A stretch of DNA of 64,000 nt from Candidatus Gastranaerophilales bacterium (GTDB lineage Bacteria; Cyanobacteriota; Vampirovibrionia; Gastranaerophilales; Gastranaerophilaceae): NCBI GenBank assembly GCA_944326905.1, contig CALVFU010000001.1, positions 1 to 64,000 of the forward strand, in the 5' to 3' direction. This document shows positions 26,254 to 34,469 of this stretch, piece by piece. How positions within the stretch are numbered: position 1 is the first letter of the stretch; each line of letters starts with the position of its first letter. Below the pieces are notes generated by a model. It worked only from the letters and a program-made list of their open reading frames with translations. It was not told the origin of the DNA and searched no databases. The translations under genes were made by a program, and so were the position numbers.

Positions 26254-27087
26254 ATGCAAAAGAATCTGGTAGTAAATAAGGAGAAATGCATTTCGTGCGG
26301 TTTATGCATAAAAGATTGTATTGCCGCAGCTCTGGAGTTTGACACTGATAAACATCCACAATTTACTAAAGATGGTGAAAACAGGTGTCTAATGTGCCAG
26401 CATTGCCTCTCAGTCTGTCCCGGCGGGGCAATATCTATTCTTAATAAAACACCAGACAATTCAGAAGAATTAAAGCAGCCCGATTCAGAAGTAGTTTTAA
26501 ATGCTCTTAAATACAGACGCAGTACCAGAATTTTTAAAGAGGAAAATGTCTCGGAAGAAATAATAGGAAAATTAAAAGCAGCACTAAATTATACTCCTAC
26601 CGGGTGTAATAATCGCAAACTTCTGTTTACCATTACTGAGACGAAGCAAGAAACTGACCAAATAAGGAAGTACGTTACAAACAGACTTATTAAATTATTA
26701 AAATTCCTGCCGTTTGCAGGTCCGGCTAAAAAATTTGCACATTACAAAAATATGTTATTAAGCGGTAAAGATGTTATTTTTAGAGGCGCACCTCATATTA
26801 TTATTGCCTCTTCTCCAATTAATGCTCCCTGCAGAGACATTGACCCGATTATTGCATTAAGTTATTTTGAACTTTACGCAAATTCCCTGGGCGTTGGTAC
26901 ATGCTGGTGCGGATTTGGAGAAGCCTGTTTTAAAATTTTACCTGAATTGAAATCAATATTTAACATACCTAAAGATTATAAACCTGTATATGTTATGTTG
27001 TTTGGTATTCCAAATATAAAATACTCAAGAACTACTCAGCCGGAACCGTATACATTTGTTAGGTCTAATTTGGATTTAATAAAGTAG
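26254..27087 (+). CDS. ferredoxin-nitroreductase fusion oxidoreductase
   Basis: A 277-residue protein. Residues 1-60 form a two-cluster ferredoxin: C12, C15, C18, C22 and C45, C48, C51, C55. A nitroreductase domain follows, starting YRRSTRIFKEENV, then TPTGCNNRKLLFTI, and ending near YVMLFGIPNIKY. The fusion could pass electrons from the 4Fe-4S clusters to FMN. This domain order is common in anaerobes; substrates are unknown. AAAAGGAG precedes the start. It suits an anaerobic lifestyle. Confidence 0.88.
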   Translation: MQKNLVVNKEKCISCGLCIKDCIAAALEFDTDKHPQFTKDGENRCLMCQHCLSVCPGGAISILNKTPDNSEELKQPDSEVVLNALKYRRSTRIFKEENVSEEIIGKLKAALNYTPTGCNNRKLLFTITETKQETDQIRKYVTNRLIKLLKFLPFAGPAKKFAHYKNMLLSGKDVIFRGAPHIIIASSPINAPCRDIDPIIALSYFELYANSLGVGTCWCGFGEACFKILPELKSIFNIPKDYKPVYVMLFGIPNIKYSRTTQPEPYTFVRSNLDLIK

Positions 27088-27131
27088 AGAAATATATAAA
27101 AGTATGATATAATTTCCAAGGAGAGGTTTTT

Positions 27132-27749
27132 ATGAGAAGAAGAAAATGCAAAATAACATTTGTCGCCCACGGAGCAACAGTTCACAGTGAAGAATACATT
27201 TATTCTGATAAAGAGCAGTATCCGCCGCTGTCAGAATTGGGCGAATCTGAAATAAAAAAAGTCTGTGAATATCTTCAAAACCGAGGACTTAAAGCAAATA
27301 AAATTTATTCTTCTCCGGCTTTAAGGTGTACCCAAACCGCAGAAATGGTTACTAAAGTCTTTAGAACAAAATTTGAGCCGCTGCCTGAATTATACGAAAG
27401 AAAATGTGGTGATTGGAACGGACTGTCTGTAGATTCGATTTTTATTAAATACCCTGAATTAAAAGAAAAACCTTTTGACTTACTCCAATTTACTCCAAAT
27501 GGCGGAGAAGAACTGCTTTCATTTAATAAGAGAGTTGGTGATGTTATAAATAAAATCGTCGAAAACCAAATCGGCAATCGGATAATTATTGTTACTTACC
27601 CGAGCGTTATTCAAGCAGCAGTAGCAAATGCTTTAGAATTAACAAAAGGTAATCAGGCAAAAGTCCTTATAAAAACAGGCAGCCTCACACAAATAAGCTA
27701 CTTCGCTAACTGGGCAAGTGTTATTTATTCAGGTTATGTTCCACTCTAG
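27132..27749 (+). CDS. histidine-phosphatase-fold protein with altered active site
   Basis: A 205-residue protein with the phosphoglycerate-mutase-like layout: FVAHGATVHSEE, KIYSSPALRCTQTAEMV, ERKCGDWNGL and NRIIIVTYPSVIQAAVANAL. The hallmark RHG is AHG (Arg replaced by Ala12), and the second catalytic His of the family is Tyr156 (VTYPS). The nucleophile-position His13 and the Arg65 region remain. It may have weak, altered or no phosphatase activity. The stop is 9 bases from the GT-C-like gene, so the two are linked. Confidence 0.7.
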   Translation: MRRRKCKITFVAHGATVHSEEYIYSDKEQYPPLSELGESEIKKVCEYLQNRGLKANKIYSSPALRCTQTAEMVTKVFRTKFEPLPELYERKCGDWNGLSVDSIFIKYPELKEKPFDLLQFTPNGGEELLSFNKRVGDVINKIVENQIGNRIIIVTYPSVIQAAVANALELTKGNQAKVLIKTGSLTQISYFANWASVIYSGYVPL

Positions 27750-27758
27750 GAGCTTGGG

Positions 27759-29891
27759 ATGTTTTTGTTCTTATTATCATTTATTTTACTGGTTATAACG
27801 TCTTATTTTATAACATCATTATTAAAGCCTGTAAATTTTATATCAGGATTTATCTATTTTTTAATTGTATCTTTTGCGCAAATTGTACTTATTGCTGAGA
27901 TTTTATCGCCGTTTAAAACATTGTATCCTGCAAGTTTTTTTGTATTGCAAATTATTATTGCAATACTTACTTGTTTTGCTTGGTTCAGGTTTGATAAACC
28001 TATTTTTAAACACTCTCCGATTTGTACATTTAAAAGAATTTTAAAATGTATTTTATCTGACAAAGCTCTCTTAATCCTTTCATTTGGTTTTATATTTTTT
28101 ATTTGCGTATCTCTATTTCTTTCTCTAATAATGGTTTTAAGAAGCGGAGATGCAGCAGTTTATCATGCAGCAAGAAGCCTGTTTTGGGCACAAAATCATT
28201 CAATAAACCATTTCTTTACCCCGCAGGTAAGAATGCTTTCCTTTCCCATTAACTCTGAAATTCTTTATACCTGGGTTATTCTGTTTACAAAAAATATATA
28301 CGGTCTTTGTTTGTTCAGTTTTATAGGTTTTATACTGTCAATTGCTGCCCTGTTTGGGATTATGGATAGATATTCAATCCCCAGGCGGCTTTGGGTAATA
28401 TTTATAGTCTCCTCGTTCTCTTCTGTTCTTGTGCAGGCATCAGGCACAGAAACAGATGTAATAATAGCCGGATTGGTTCTATCATCTATGTATCTGTTTA
28501 AACAAGGTGTAAGACAACAAAATAAACTGCCTGTATTTATGTCTGCACTCTGTTATGCGCTTGCTCTCGGTACAAAAACGACTGCTTTCTTTTTGATACC
28601 GGCTGTTGGGGTCTTTATGATTTATTTTGCCCACAAATATTTGCAAAAAGCCTGGTATAAACCATTTTTATTCTTTTTAGGGTATGGTATTATTAATTTT
28701 TTGATTTTTTCAGCATATAACTACATTGAAAATATTATATGGTTTTCTAACCCTCTTGGAGCGCCAAATACTATTGAATTACATAAAAATTATTACGGAC
28801 TTAGAGGTGCTGTAGCAAACTTTATTAAAAACAGTGTTTTGTTATTTGATTTTACAGGATTTACTTGGAATGAGGCCGTTGGAAAATATCTAATACCAAT
28901 GCGCGATTCTTTGCTGCAGCTTCTTAATTTGGCAGATATTCCGGATGGAAGAAATTCAGGAAACTCAGAAATATTGAACAAAACTATTCTTGCTCCATTA
29001 ATGGGTGAAGGTGTTCTTGGAATTATTGTTTTTATTCCCTCACTGCTTTTTGCATTAGTTTATCCGTTATTTAAAAGAAATAGTATAACAGTTGAAAATT
29101 TTTTGTACTCCATTATGTTTCTTTTAACTTTGTTTATCATGTCTTATTCTATTATGTTTATGACGTATAATAACCGATTTATTGCCTCATTTTTGATGGT
29201 ATGCGCACCTTTAATCGGATATTCTTATTTTAAAAAATTCAAAATCGGAAAATGGATTATAGTGTTTTTTGCAATGTTTTATTTAACTCTTGTTTCAACA
29301 CATCAGTGGCATCAGCCGGCGGGTAAAATATTTAATGCCTTGTTTGTAAAACATATACCGCTAAAAGAAGTGCAGGCTCGCGAGCGGTGGGCACTGTATA
29401 AAAAAAATACGGATATTCCAGTATTAGAAACAGAGATAAAAAAAGTTATATATTCCTATCCCAAAGAGACTCGTTTTGTTATATTTCCTTCCTTTTTTGC
29501 ATATTTTGCAATATTGGCACAGTTAAAAAATGAAGGATACAACGTTGATATAAGAGTCCTTGAAACATTTGATATAAATGAGTTAAATAATTATGATGTA
29601 GTAATTTACAATAAAAATGACCAGTTATCAAATATTGCATATAATTATAATAATTATAAAGAATACAATTCTAACAGCCCGATAAATTGTATTTATTTTT
29701 CAAAGGATAATAAGACTATCACTCCATTAAGCGGAATAAATCCGACAAACTCCCACTGTGTTTTAAACGGCAAATATTTGTATAATGCAGGTTACCAGCC
29801 AAATAATATTGTTTTATATTCAGCAAAACCAGGTTATAAAAATGAAAATCAGATTGAATACCTTTTCTTAAAAAAACAAGCCAAGACTTAA
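27759..29891 (+). CDS. GT-C-like polytopic membrane glycosyltransferase candidate
   Basis: A 710-residue protein with about 12-14 membrane helices (residues 1-500) and a C-terminal soluble domain of about 190 residues. The first loop carries RSGDAAVYHAARSLFWAQNHS (Asp near 131), resembling the D-x-x-x-Y-H-x-x-R motif of dolichyl/undecaprenyl-phosphate-sugar GT-C enzymes (GT39/GT83-like). This is inference from topology and one motif. The preceding histidine-phosphatase-like gene is probably cotranscribed. Confidence 0.6.
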   Translation: MFLFLLSFILLVITSYFITSLLKPVNFISGFIYFLIVSFAQIVLIAEILSPFKTLYPASFFVLQIIIAILTCFAWFRFDKPIFKHSPICTFKRILKCILSDKALLILSFGFIFFICVSLFLSLIMVLRSGDAAVYHAARSLFWAQNHSINHFFTPQVRMLSFPINSEILYTWVILFTKNIYGLCLFSFIGFILSIAALFGIMDRYSIPRRLWVIFIVSSFSSVLVQASGTETDVIIAGLVLSSMYLFKQGVRQQNKLPVFMSALCYALALGTKTTAFFLIPAVGVFMIYFAHKYLQKAWYKPFLFFLGYGIINFLIFSAYNYIENIIWFSNPLGAPNTIELHKNYYGLRGAVANFIKNSVLLFDFTGFTWNEAVGKYLIPMRDSLLQLLNLADIPDGRNSGNSEILNKTILAPLMGEGVLGIIVFIPSLLFALVYPLFKRNSITVENFLYSIMFLLTLFIMSYSIMFMTYNNRFIASFLMVCAPLIGYSYFKKFKIGKWIIVFFAMFYLTLVSTHQWHQPAGKIFNALFVKHIPLKEVQARERWALYKKNTDIPVLETEIKKVIYSYPKETRFVIFPSFFAYFAILAQLKNEGYNVDIRVLETFDINELNNYDVVIYNKNDQLSNIAYNYNNYKEYNSNSPINCIYFSKDNKTITPLSGINPTNSHCVLNGKYLYNAGYQPNNIVLYSAKPGYKNENQIEYLFLKKQAKT

Positions 29892-29912
29892 CAGTTATAT
29901 TATACTATTATT

Positions 29913-31064
29913 ATGAAAAACGTTATTGCGCTTGTTGACTGTGATTCTTTTTTTGTTGCCTGTGAACAGGTTAAAAAGCCAGAGCTTATCGGACTTCCTG
30001 TTTGTGTATTAAGCAACAATGACGGTTGTGTAGTATCACGCTCCAGGGAAGCAAAGCTTGCAGGCGTAAAAATGGGAATGCCATATTTTATGGCAAAAAG
30101 AGAATTTCCAGAAGTAATATATTTATCAGGAAACAAGGATTTATACTGCGAAATTTCTGAGAAAGTGATGAATAAATTAAAAACATACTCTCCGTATGTA
30201 GAGGTTTACTCAATAGATGAAGCTTTTATAGATTTGACAGGAACAACAAGACTTTATAATAAAAATTATGAAGAAATAATACGAATGATACGAAGCGGTA
30301 TAAAATCCGAAACAGGAATAACCGTTTCCATAGGACTTGCTACATCTAAAACTCTTGCTAAACTTGGCAGTGATAAAGCAAAAAATACAGGCGGAATTTT
30401 TGTAGTTAAAGAAGATGAACTGGACGAACTTTTAAAAAATACTGCAATCGAAGAGATCTGGGGGATTGGGAGACGGTTAAAAAAGACGCTAATCCAGCGA
30501 GGAATATTAAATGCCTATGATTTCGTTTCAAAGCCTGATTCAATACTTCAGTCGATGCTTGGAGTTGTCGGATTAAACCTTAAACATGAACTTATGGGAG
30601 AATGTACATCAAGTGTAAATTCTCAAAAAGAAATTCCGAAATCAATCCAACATACATCAGCGCTAAAAGAGTTCAGCACGGATAAAAATATGCTAAAGTC
30701 GGAATTGAATAAACATATCCATAGCGCATGCTCTAAATTAAGAAGATACGGGCTTTTAACGGCAAATGTCGGCGTAATGCTCAGGACAAAAGATTTTCAG
30801 GTTACTACTCAAAATGAGAGATTGACAGAAAGTACTAATTTTGAGCTGGAAATCCAAAAAACTGTATTTGAACTTTTTGAAAAAATATATAAACCTGGGA
30901 TTATTTATAGAAGCACCGGGGTTTACCTTGGAGATTTTGAAGCAGAGAATGCAAAACAGCTAAATTTACTAAATAGCGGAGAAGAAAAAAATAATAATCT
31001 TGCAAAATGTATAGACAGGATAGAGGCAAAATTCGGGAAAAATTCAATCAGGACAGGATTTTAA
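29913..31064 (+). CDS. umuC: Y-family DNA polymerase, UmuC type
   Basis: A 383-residue translesion polymerase catalytic subunit. It has ALVDCDSFFVACEQV (Asp9), NNDGCVVSRS, VYSIDEAFIDL (Asp102/Glu103), VSIGLATSKTLAKLGSDKAK and WGIGRRLKKTL. The C-terminus is shorter than Escherichia UmuC (about 420). No umuD or LexA-like gene lies beside it and no LexA box was seen. It may work alone or with a distant UmuD. Family is firm; SOS control is not shown. Confidence 0.88.
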   Translation: MKNVIALVDCDSFFVACEQVKKPELIGLPVCVLSNNDGCVVSRSREAKLAGVKMGMPYFMAKREFPEVIYLSGNKDLYCEISEKVMNKLKTYSPYVEVYSIDEAFIDLTGTTRLYNKNYEEIIRMIRSGIKSETGITVSIGLATSKTLAKLGSDKAKNTGGIFVVKEDELDELLKNTAIEEIWGIGRRLKKTLIQRGILNAYDFVSKPDSILQSMLGVVGLNLKHELMGECTSSVNSQKEIPKSIQHTSALKEFSTDKNMLKSELNKHIHSACSKLRRYGLLTANVGVMLRTKDFQVTTQNERLTESTNFELEIQKTVFELFEKIYKPGIIYRSTGVYLGDFEAENAKQLNLLNSGEEKNNNLAKCIDRIEAKFGKNSIRTGF

Positions 31065-31404
31065 CTTGAGCGATGCCCGTACTGCTTTTGATTACCCACA
31101 AGGCTCCTGTGTGATATTATTTGGCGTAATTAATAGCCTATGCATTAGCTATATTAACACTTTCCCCCATTTATGCAACCGTTTATGCAGTATGTTGTAT
31201 ATATCGGCACAAACTAGAAAAACTTTAATGTTTTCGGTATAAAATTTACAAAAATTTACAATGATTGTATGAAATTAGTTTTTTGCTTAATTTATTGCGT
31301 TTAAATATAAAGTCATGCTGAACTTGTTTCAGCATCTAACCCGCATGGTATATGGATTTAAAACGTGTATCAAACATAAGCCTTGCTGCCTGGTAAGTTC
31401 CTGA
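31065..31404. other. non-coding decayed stretch after umuC
   Basis: About 340 bases without a supported gene. It contains AAAATTTACA twice in tandem (31241-31260), and the palindromic repeat at 31312-31421 begins within it. The first 100 bases are less AT-rich than the surroundings but no frame is convincing. Confidence 0.4.
31241..31261. promoter_or_regulatory. tandem TTTACA motif
   Basis: AAAATTTACA is repeated exactly with a 10-bp period. The same pair with 10-bp spacing occurs at 39533-39550, and the complementary TTGTAAA pair at 32026-32043 with 11-bp spacing. No gene start lies directly downstream here, so it may be a relic. Confidence 0.35.
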
Positions 31405-31421
31405 AACGAGTTCAGGAGGAC
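31312..31421. repeat. 110-bp palindromic interspersed element (MITE/REP-like)
   Basis: The 26-base ends are imperfect inverted repeats (about 20 of 26 match) around CTGAACT-GTTTCAG cores. Each end is itself a small hairpin, TGCTGAA...TTCAGCA and TCCTGAA...TTCAGGA. Repeats with this TGAACTTGTTTCAG core are scattered through many bacterial genomes. It interrupts the 5' end of the gene fragment that follows. Confidence 0.65.
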
Positions 31422-31848
31422 AGTAATTAACCTCTCAGATTTATATAAAATCCAAGTTATAGCAGAAGGTACAACTGCAAGCGGTGAATATTTTTGCTCT
31501 TCATCTGGTTTGCTCGATTTTAAAGAAAATAACGATAGTTATCATATAGAATATACACATGGTGTTAATCCTCCTGTCTTCCCCTTTGGTATACTTGAAA
31601 AAGATTGTCTTGTAACATACTATATAATTTTTGATGGTAATATATTAGTTTCACAAAATGAAAATATCAGTAATATTCATTATATGTATAATATAGAAAC
31701 AGAGACCTTTTATGATGTAAAAGATTTATACGGAAGTGGATGGGGTTTACAATCTCAATATTCTACAAAATGGAAAACCGAGAACTTTCCGACTATGGAC
31801 GACATCAAAAACATGTCCGATAATGTAAAAAATTTAATAATAAAATAA
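31405..31848 (+). pseudogene. 5'-truncated gene of unknown function
   Basis: The frame opens inside the right arm of the palindromic element and runs to 31848. It includes protein-like text upstream of the only candidate start (TTG at 31510), such as LSDLYKIQVIAEGTTASGEY. No ribosome binding site precedes that TTG. The C-terminal part (112 residues from 31510) has TYYIIFDGNILVSQ and DVKDLYGSGWGLQSQYSTKW. It looks like the 3' part of a gene whose start was lost at the repeat. A perfect terminator follows. Family unknown. Confidence 0.45.
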
Positions 31849-31865
31849 TCAAACAATTTATTATC

Positions 31866-31894
31866 TCCCAGCCCTAGATTAGGGCTGGGATTTT
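31866..31894 (+). terminator. intrinsic terminator
   Basis: TCCCAGCCCTA, loop GAT, TAGGGCTGGGA: a perfect 11-bp stem followed by TTTT, 18 bases after the truncated gene. Its retention implies that the gene upstream was once expressed. Confidence 0.85.
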
Positions 31895-31950
31895 ACTATG
31901 AATGTTTTCTTTGTACGTTCGGTATAAAATAACCTGTCAAAGAGGAAAAA

Positions 31951-31992
31951 ATGTCTCAGCTTATTCCTTTAAAACCTCAAGAAGTCATTTAG
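31951..31992 (+). pseudogene. 13-codon ORF resembling a HicA toxin start
   Basis: AGAGGAAAAA directly precedes an ATG encoding MSQLIPLKPQEVI and then a stop. The residues resemble the first strand and helix of HicA/YcfA-type toxins (typically ending LKPKEVIKxLxKxGF). It could be a toxin remnant or a short leader peptide. Upstream GGTATAAAAT (31921-31930) could be a -10. The match is short, so confidence is low. Confidence 0.3.
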
Positions 31993-32025
31993 GAGATTTA
32001 CGGGCGGATTTTTATTTTGTTAAGT

Positions 32026-32084
32026 TTGTAAATTTTTTGTAAACTTATGGCAATTTCGTCCGGCAAGAAGACTTTATATAAATA
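32026..32084 (+). promoter_or_regulatory. promoter region with shared architecture (copy 1)
   Basis: TTGTAAA at 32026 and 32037 (11-bp period), then ATGGCAA (32047-32053), a 17-base spacer and ACTTTATATAAATA (32071-32084), 21 bases before the start codon. The same ATGGCAA-N17-ACTTTATATAAATA layout occurs upstream of the gene at 39612. The hexamer spacing does not fit sigma70 (about 23 bases between TGGCAA and TATAAA), nor sigma54 or sigma28 consensus. Confidence 0.6.
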
Positions 32085-32105
32085 AGAAAAAGAAGAGGAA
32101 CGATT

Positions 32106-32390
32106 ATGAGTTTTGATGCAGCAAAATTAGGACAATACCTGTCATTCACCGGCGGATTTAATAATCTTCGCACAGGTGGTGTTCAGGGAGTACCTGGCGG
32201 TGAGCAGGGCGGAGGCTCTGGAAAAACTGCCGGTGCAGCAGGTGTATCTGGTATAGATGCTGTCTGGGGCGGCGACCAGTATGGTAATATTAATGTTAAT
32301 GCAGCAACATTAGGCAGAATTGGCGCTATTAACGGTGAACTTTCGCCGGATGTTTCAGGCAGCGGGCTCAGACACCTTGCATGGGCATAA
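32106..32390 (+). CDS. small Gly-rich hypothetical protein
   Basis: A 94-residue protein, 30 percent or so Gly, with no signal peptide. It opens SFDAAKLGQYLSFTGGFNNLR, has a GGVQGVPGGEQGGGSG linker and ends GSGLRHLAWA. AGAGGAA is the ribosome binding site. It is convergent with fliI (5 bases apart) and has the special promoter architecture described at 32026-32084. Family unknown; a structural or secreted role is only a guess. Confidence 0.55.
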   Translation: MSFDAAKLGQYLSFTGGFNNLRTGGVQGVPGGEQGGGSGKTAGAAGVSGIDAVWGGDQYGNINVNAATLGRIGAINGELSPDVSGSGLRHLAWA

Positions 32391-32395
32391 CAAGA

Positions 32396-33712
32396 TTATT
32401 TCATTTCACTTAACTTGATAAGATTGGCTACTGTGCTATCGTAGTCAATCTTTTCGTGTGTGGCTTGTTTTAAAAACTTGTTTATTTCAGGCATTAATTT
32501 AATTGCTCGGTCGCATTCCTGGTTTGAGCCTCTTACGTACGCGCCGATTGTAATCAAATCTTCATTTTGTCTGTAAACTGCCATTAAATTTCTCAACACT
32601 CCGGCTGCTTTTCTGTGTTCAGGGCTTGTAACCTCCGGCATTACACGGCTTATTGATTCTAAGACATCCACTGCCGGATAATGGTTTTTGTGCGCCATTG
32701 CACGTGATAGCATTATGTGCCCGTCTAAAATACTCCTTGCCGTATCAGATATTGGTTCGTTAAAGTCATCCCCCTCAACAAGCACAGTATAAAGCCCTGT
32801 AATTGTACCTTTGTCATTTGTTCCTGTTCTTTCAAGAAGCTTTGGCATAAGGGCAAACACTGACGGTGTATAACCTCTTGTTGCGGGCGGTTCACCGACA
32901 GCAAGTCCGACTTCTCTCTGTGCCATTGCAATACGGGTTACACTATCAAGCATAAACAGTACATCCATCCCCTGGTCTCTAAAATACTCCGCAATGGTCG
33001 TTGCAACAAATGCTGCTTTTATCTTAACAAGCGAGGGCTGCTCCGAAGTCGCCGCTACAACTATAGAACGTTTCATCCCCTCTTCTCCGAGAATATTTTC
33101 GATAAATTCTTTGACCTCTCTGCCCCGCTCGCCGATAAGTGCGATAACGTTTAAATCAGCACTTGTATTTTTAGCAAACATACCGATTGTAGTACTTTTA
33201 CCAACGCCGGAGCCCGCAAAAATTCCCATCCGCTGGCCTTTGCCTACAGTTATAAAACCATCTACCGAACGTACGCCAAGCGATAACGGTTTAGTAATAC
33301 GCGTTCTTTTAAGGGGATTAATTAATTCTGCAGTTGTAGAGCGAAAATCTGTAATCTTAATATCTCCCAGCGTATCAATCGGACGCCCAAGACCATCAAG
33401 GACTCTTCCTATAAGCTGTTTGCCTACTCCTACCTGCATGGCGCTTCCTGTACTCTCTACAATAGATCCGGGTCTGACACCTTCGACACTGCCAAGCGGC
33501 ATAAGTAAAATCCGATTTTCTCTAAAACCTACAACCTCAGACCAAATAGGTTTCGCATCATACGAGGGGTAAATATAGCATAAGTCGCCGATAGAAGCTG
33601 CCGGACCGTCTGCTTCTATAATAAGACCTATTATCTCTACTACACGTCCGATGAGTTTTTTTGTATTAGTTGAATTAATTATTTCAAGGTATCGTTCTTT
33701 ATTAAATGCCAT
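32396..33712 (-). CDS. fliI: flagellum-specific ATPase
   Basis: A 438-residue F1-beta-like ATPase that energises the flagellar type III export gate. Walker A is AGSGVGKS (166-173). VIALIGERGREVKEF and LFMLDSVTRIAMAQREVGLAVGEPPATRGYTPSVFALMPKLLERTG are family signatures. Injectisome homologues (YscN/SctN) are similar, but adjacency to fliF-G-H makes a flagellar role likely. Its start overlaps fliH by 11 bases. It is the last gene of the run; no fliJ follows. Confidence 0.9.
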   Translation of the reverse strand: MAFNKERYLEIINSTNTKKLIGRVVEIIGLIIEADGPAASIGDLCYIYPSYDAKPIWSEVVGFRENRILLMPLGSVEGVRPGSIVESTGSAMQVGVGKQLIGRVLDGLGRPIDTLGDIKITDFRSTTAELINPLKRTRITKPLSLGVRSVDGFITVGKGQRMGIFAGSGVGKSTTIGMFAKNTSADLNVIALIGERGREVKEFIENILGEEGMKRSIVVAATSEQPSLVKIKAAFVATTIAEYFRDQGMDVLFMLDSVTRIAMAQREVGLAVGEPPATRGYTPSVFALMPKLLERTGTNDKGTITGLYTVLVEGDDFNEPISDTARSILDGHIMLSRAMAHKNHYPAVDVLESISRVMPEVTSPEHRKAAGVLRNLMAVYRQNEDLITIGAYVRGSNQECDRAIKLMPEINKFLKQATHEKIDYDSTVANLIKLSEMK

Positions 33713-34469
33713 CTTTCAACGCTTCCGCACGGAGTTTTTTTACTATTTCTTCTATTTTTGCTGAAATCCGCGCGTCTACTCTTGAAGAAACAGATTCCAC
33801 AATTGTTCCGTCATCAGAAAGCGCCGGATCTTCCACTATTTTTATATTTTTTACATTTGGAATCTCATATTTAAACCGTTCACTAAAAGATGATATTCTG
33901 CCAACCAGCTTTGGATTAACTATTATTGTAATACTCTCTTTATCAGGGAGCTGCATAACGGTTTCGGCAGTAATTTTATATAAAAGATTATCATCAATAG
34001 GTTTGCCGCAAACTTTTAAGGATATTGCATTGATTAATTCAACTATATCTTTTTCTGCTGATTTTACTATATCGTGTTTTACTTCAAATGAACTTTTTGA
34101 GAGTATGTCTAAGGATTTTAGCGCCTCAACTGCGTCATTGTCAAACTTTTCCAGCCCGTCCTTCATTCCCTGCTCAAATCCGGCGTTATATCCTTCTTGT
34201 TTAATCTGCTCATACTCTTCTTCCGCTTTTTGGCGAGCCTCCTCTATAATATGTGCGGCCCTTGTTTCAGCCTGCTCAAGAATTGTATTTGCTTTACCCT
34301 CAGCAGCTGCCATTAACTCTTTTTTCTTTTGTTCTGTCTGCGCAATTATTGCTTTAACCTTCGCCTGCTGCTGGGTTACTGGCGTTTCTTCAATAGGAAG
34401 TACATACTCTCTCCCCATTTGGACATTTGAACTTTTTATTCGGCTGTTTAATTTATTCTCGTTACTCAA
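33702..34469 (-). CDS. fliH: flagellar assembly protein FliH
   Basis: A 255-residue V1G/F-type stator-like protein that binds and inhibits FliI. It has an N-terminal disordered part, an Ala/Glu/Lys-rich coiled coil (about 35-100, AEGKANTILEQAETRAAHII), a GYNAGFEQGMKDG motif, and a C-terminal HrpE/FliH domain with TIIVNPKLVGRI and VEDPALSDDGTIVES. It overlaps fliG by 8 bases and fliI by 11, showing tight coupling. Confidence 0.88.
   Translation of the reverse strand: MSNENKLNSRIKSSNVQMGREYVLPIEETPVTQQQAKVKAIIAQTEQKKKELMAAAEGKANTILEQAETRAAHIIEEARQKAEEEYEQIKQEGYNAGFEQGMKDGLEKFDNDAVEALKSLDILSKSSFEVKHDIVKSAEKDIVELINAISLKVCGKPIDDNLLYKITAETVMQLPDKESITIIVNPKLVGRISSFSERFKYEIPNVKNIKIVEDPALSDDGTIVESVSSRVDARISAKIEEIVKKLRAEALKDGI

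Noticed and set aside
31065-31311. tRNA or other structural RNA after umuC
   Set aside because: No T-loop consensus or cloverleaf pairing was seen.
32047-32084. Sigma54-type promoter
   Set aside because: ATGGCAA resembles the -24 box, but no GC-containing -12 box lies at the required 10-base spacing in either copy.
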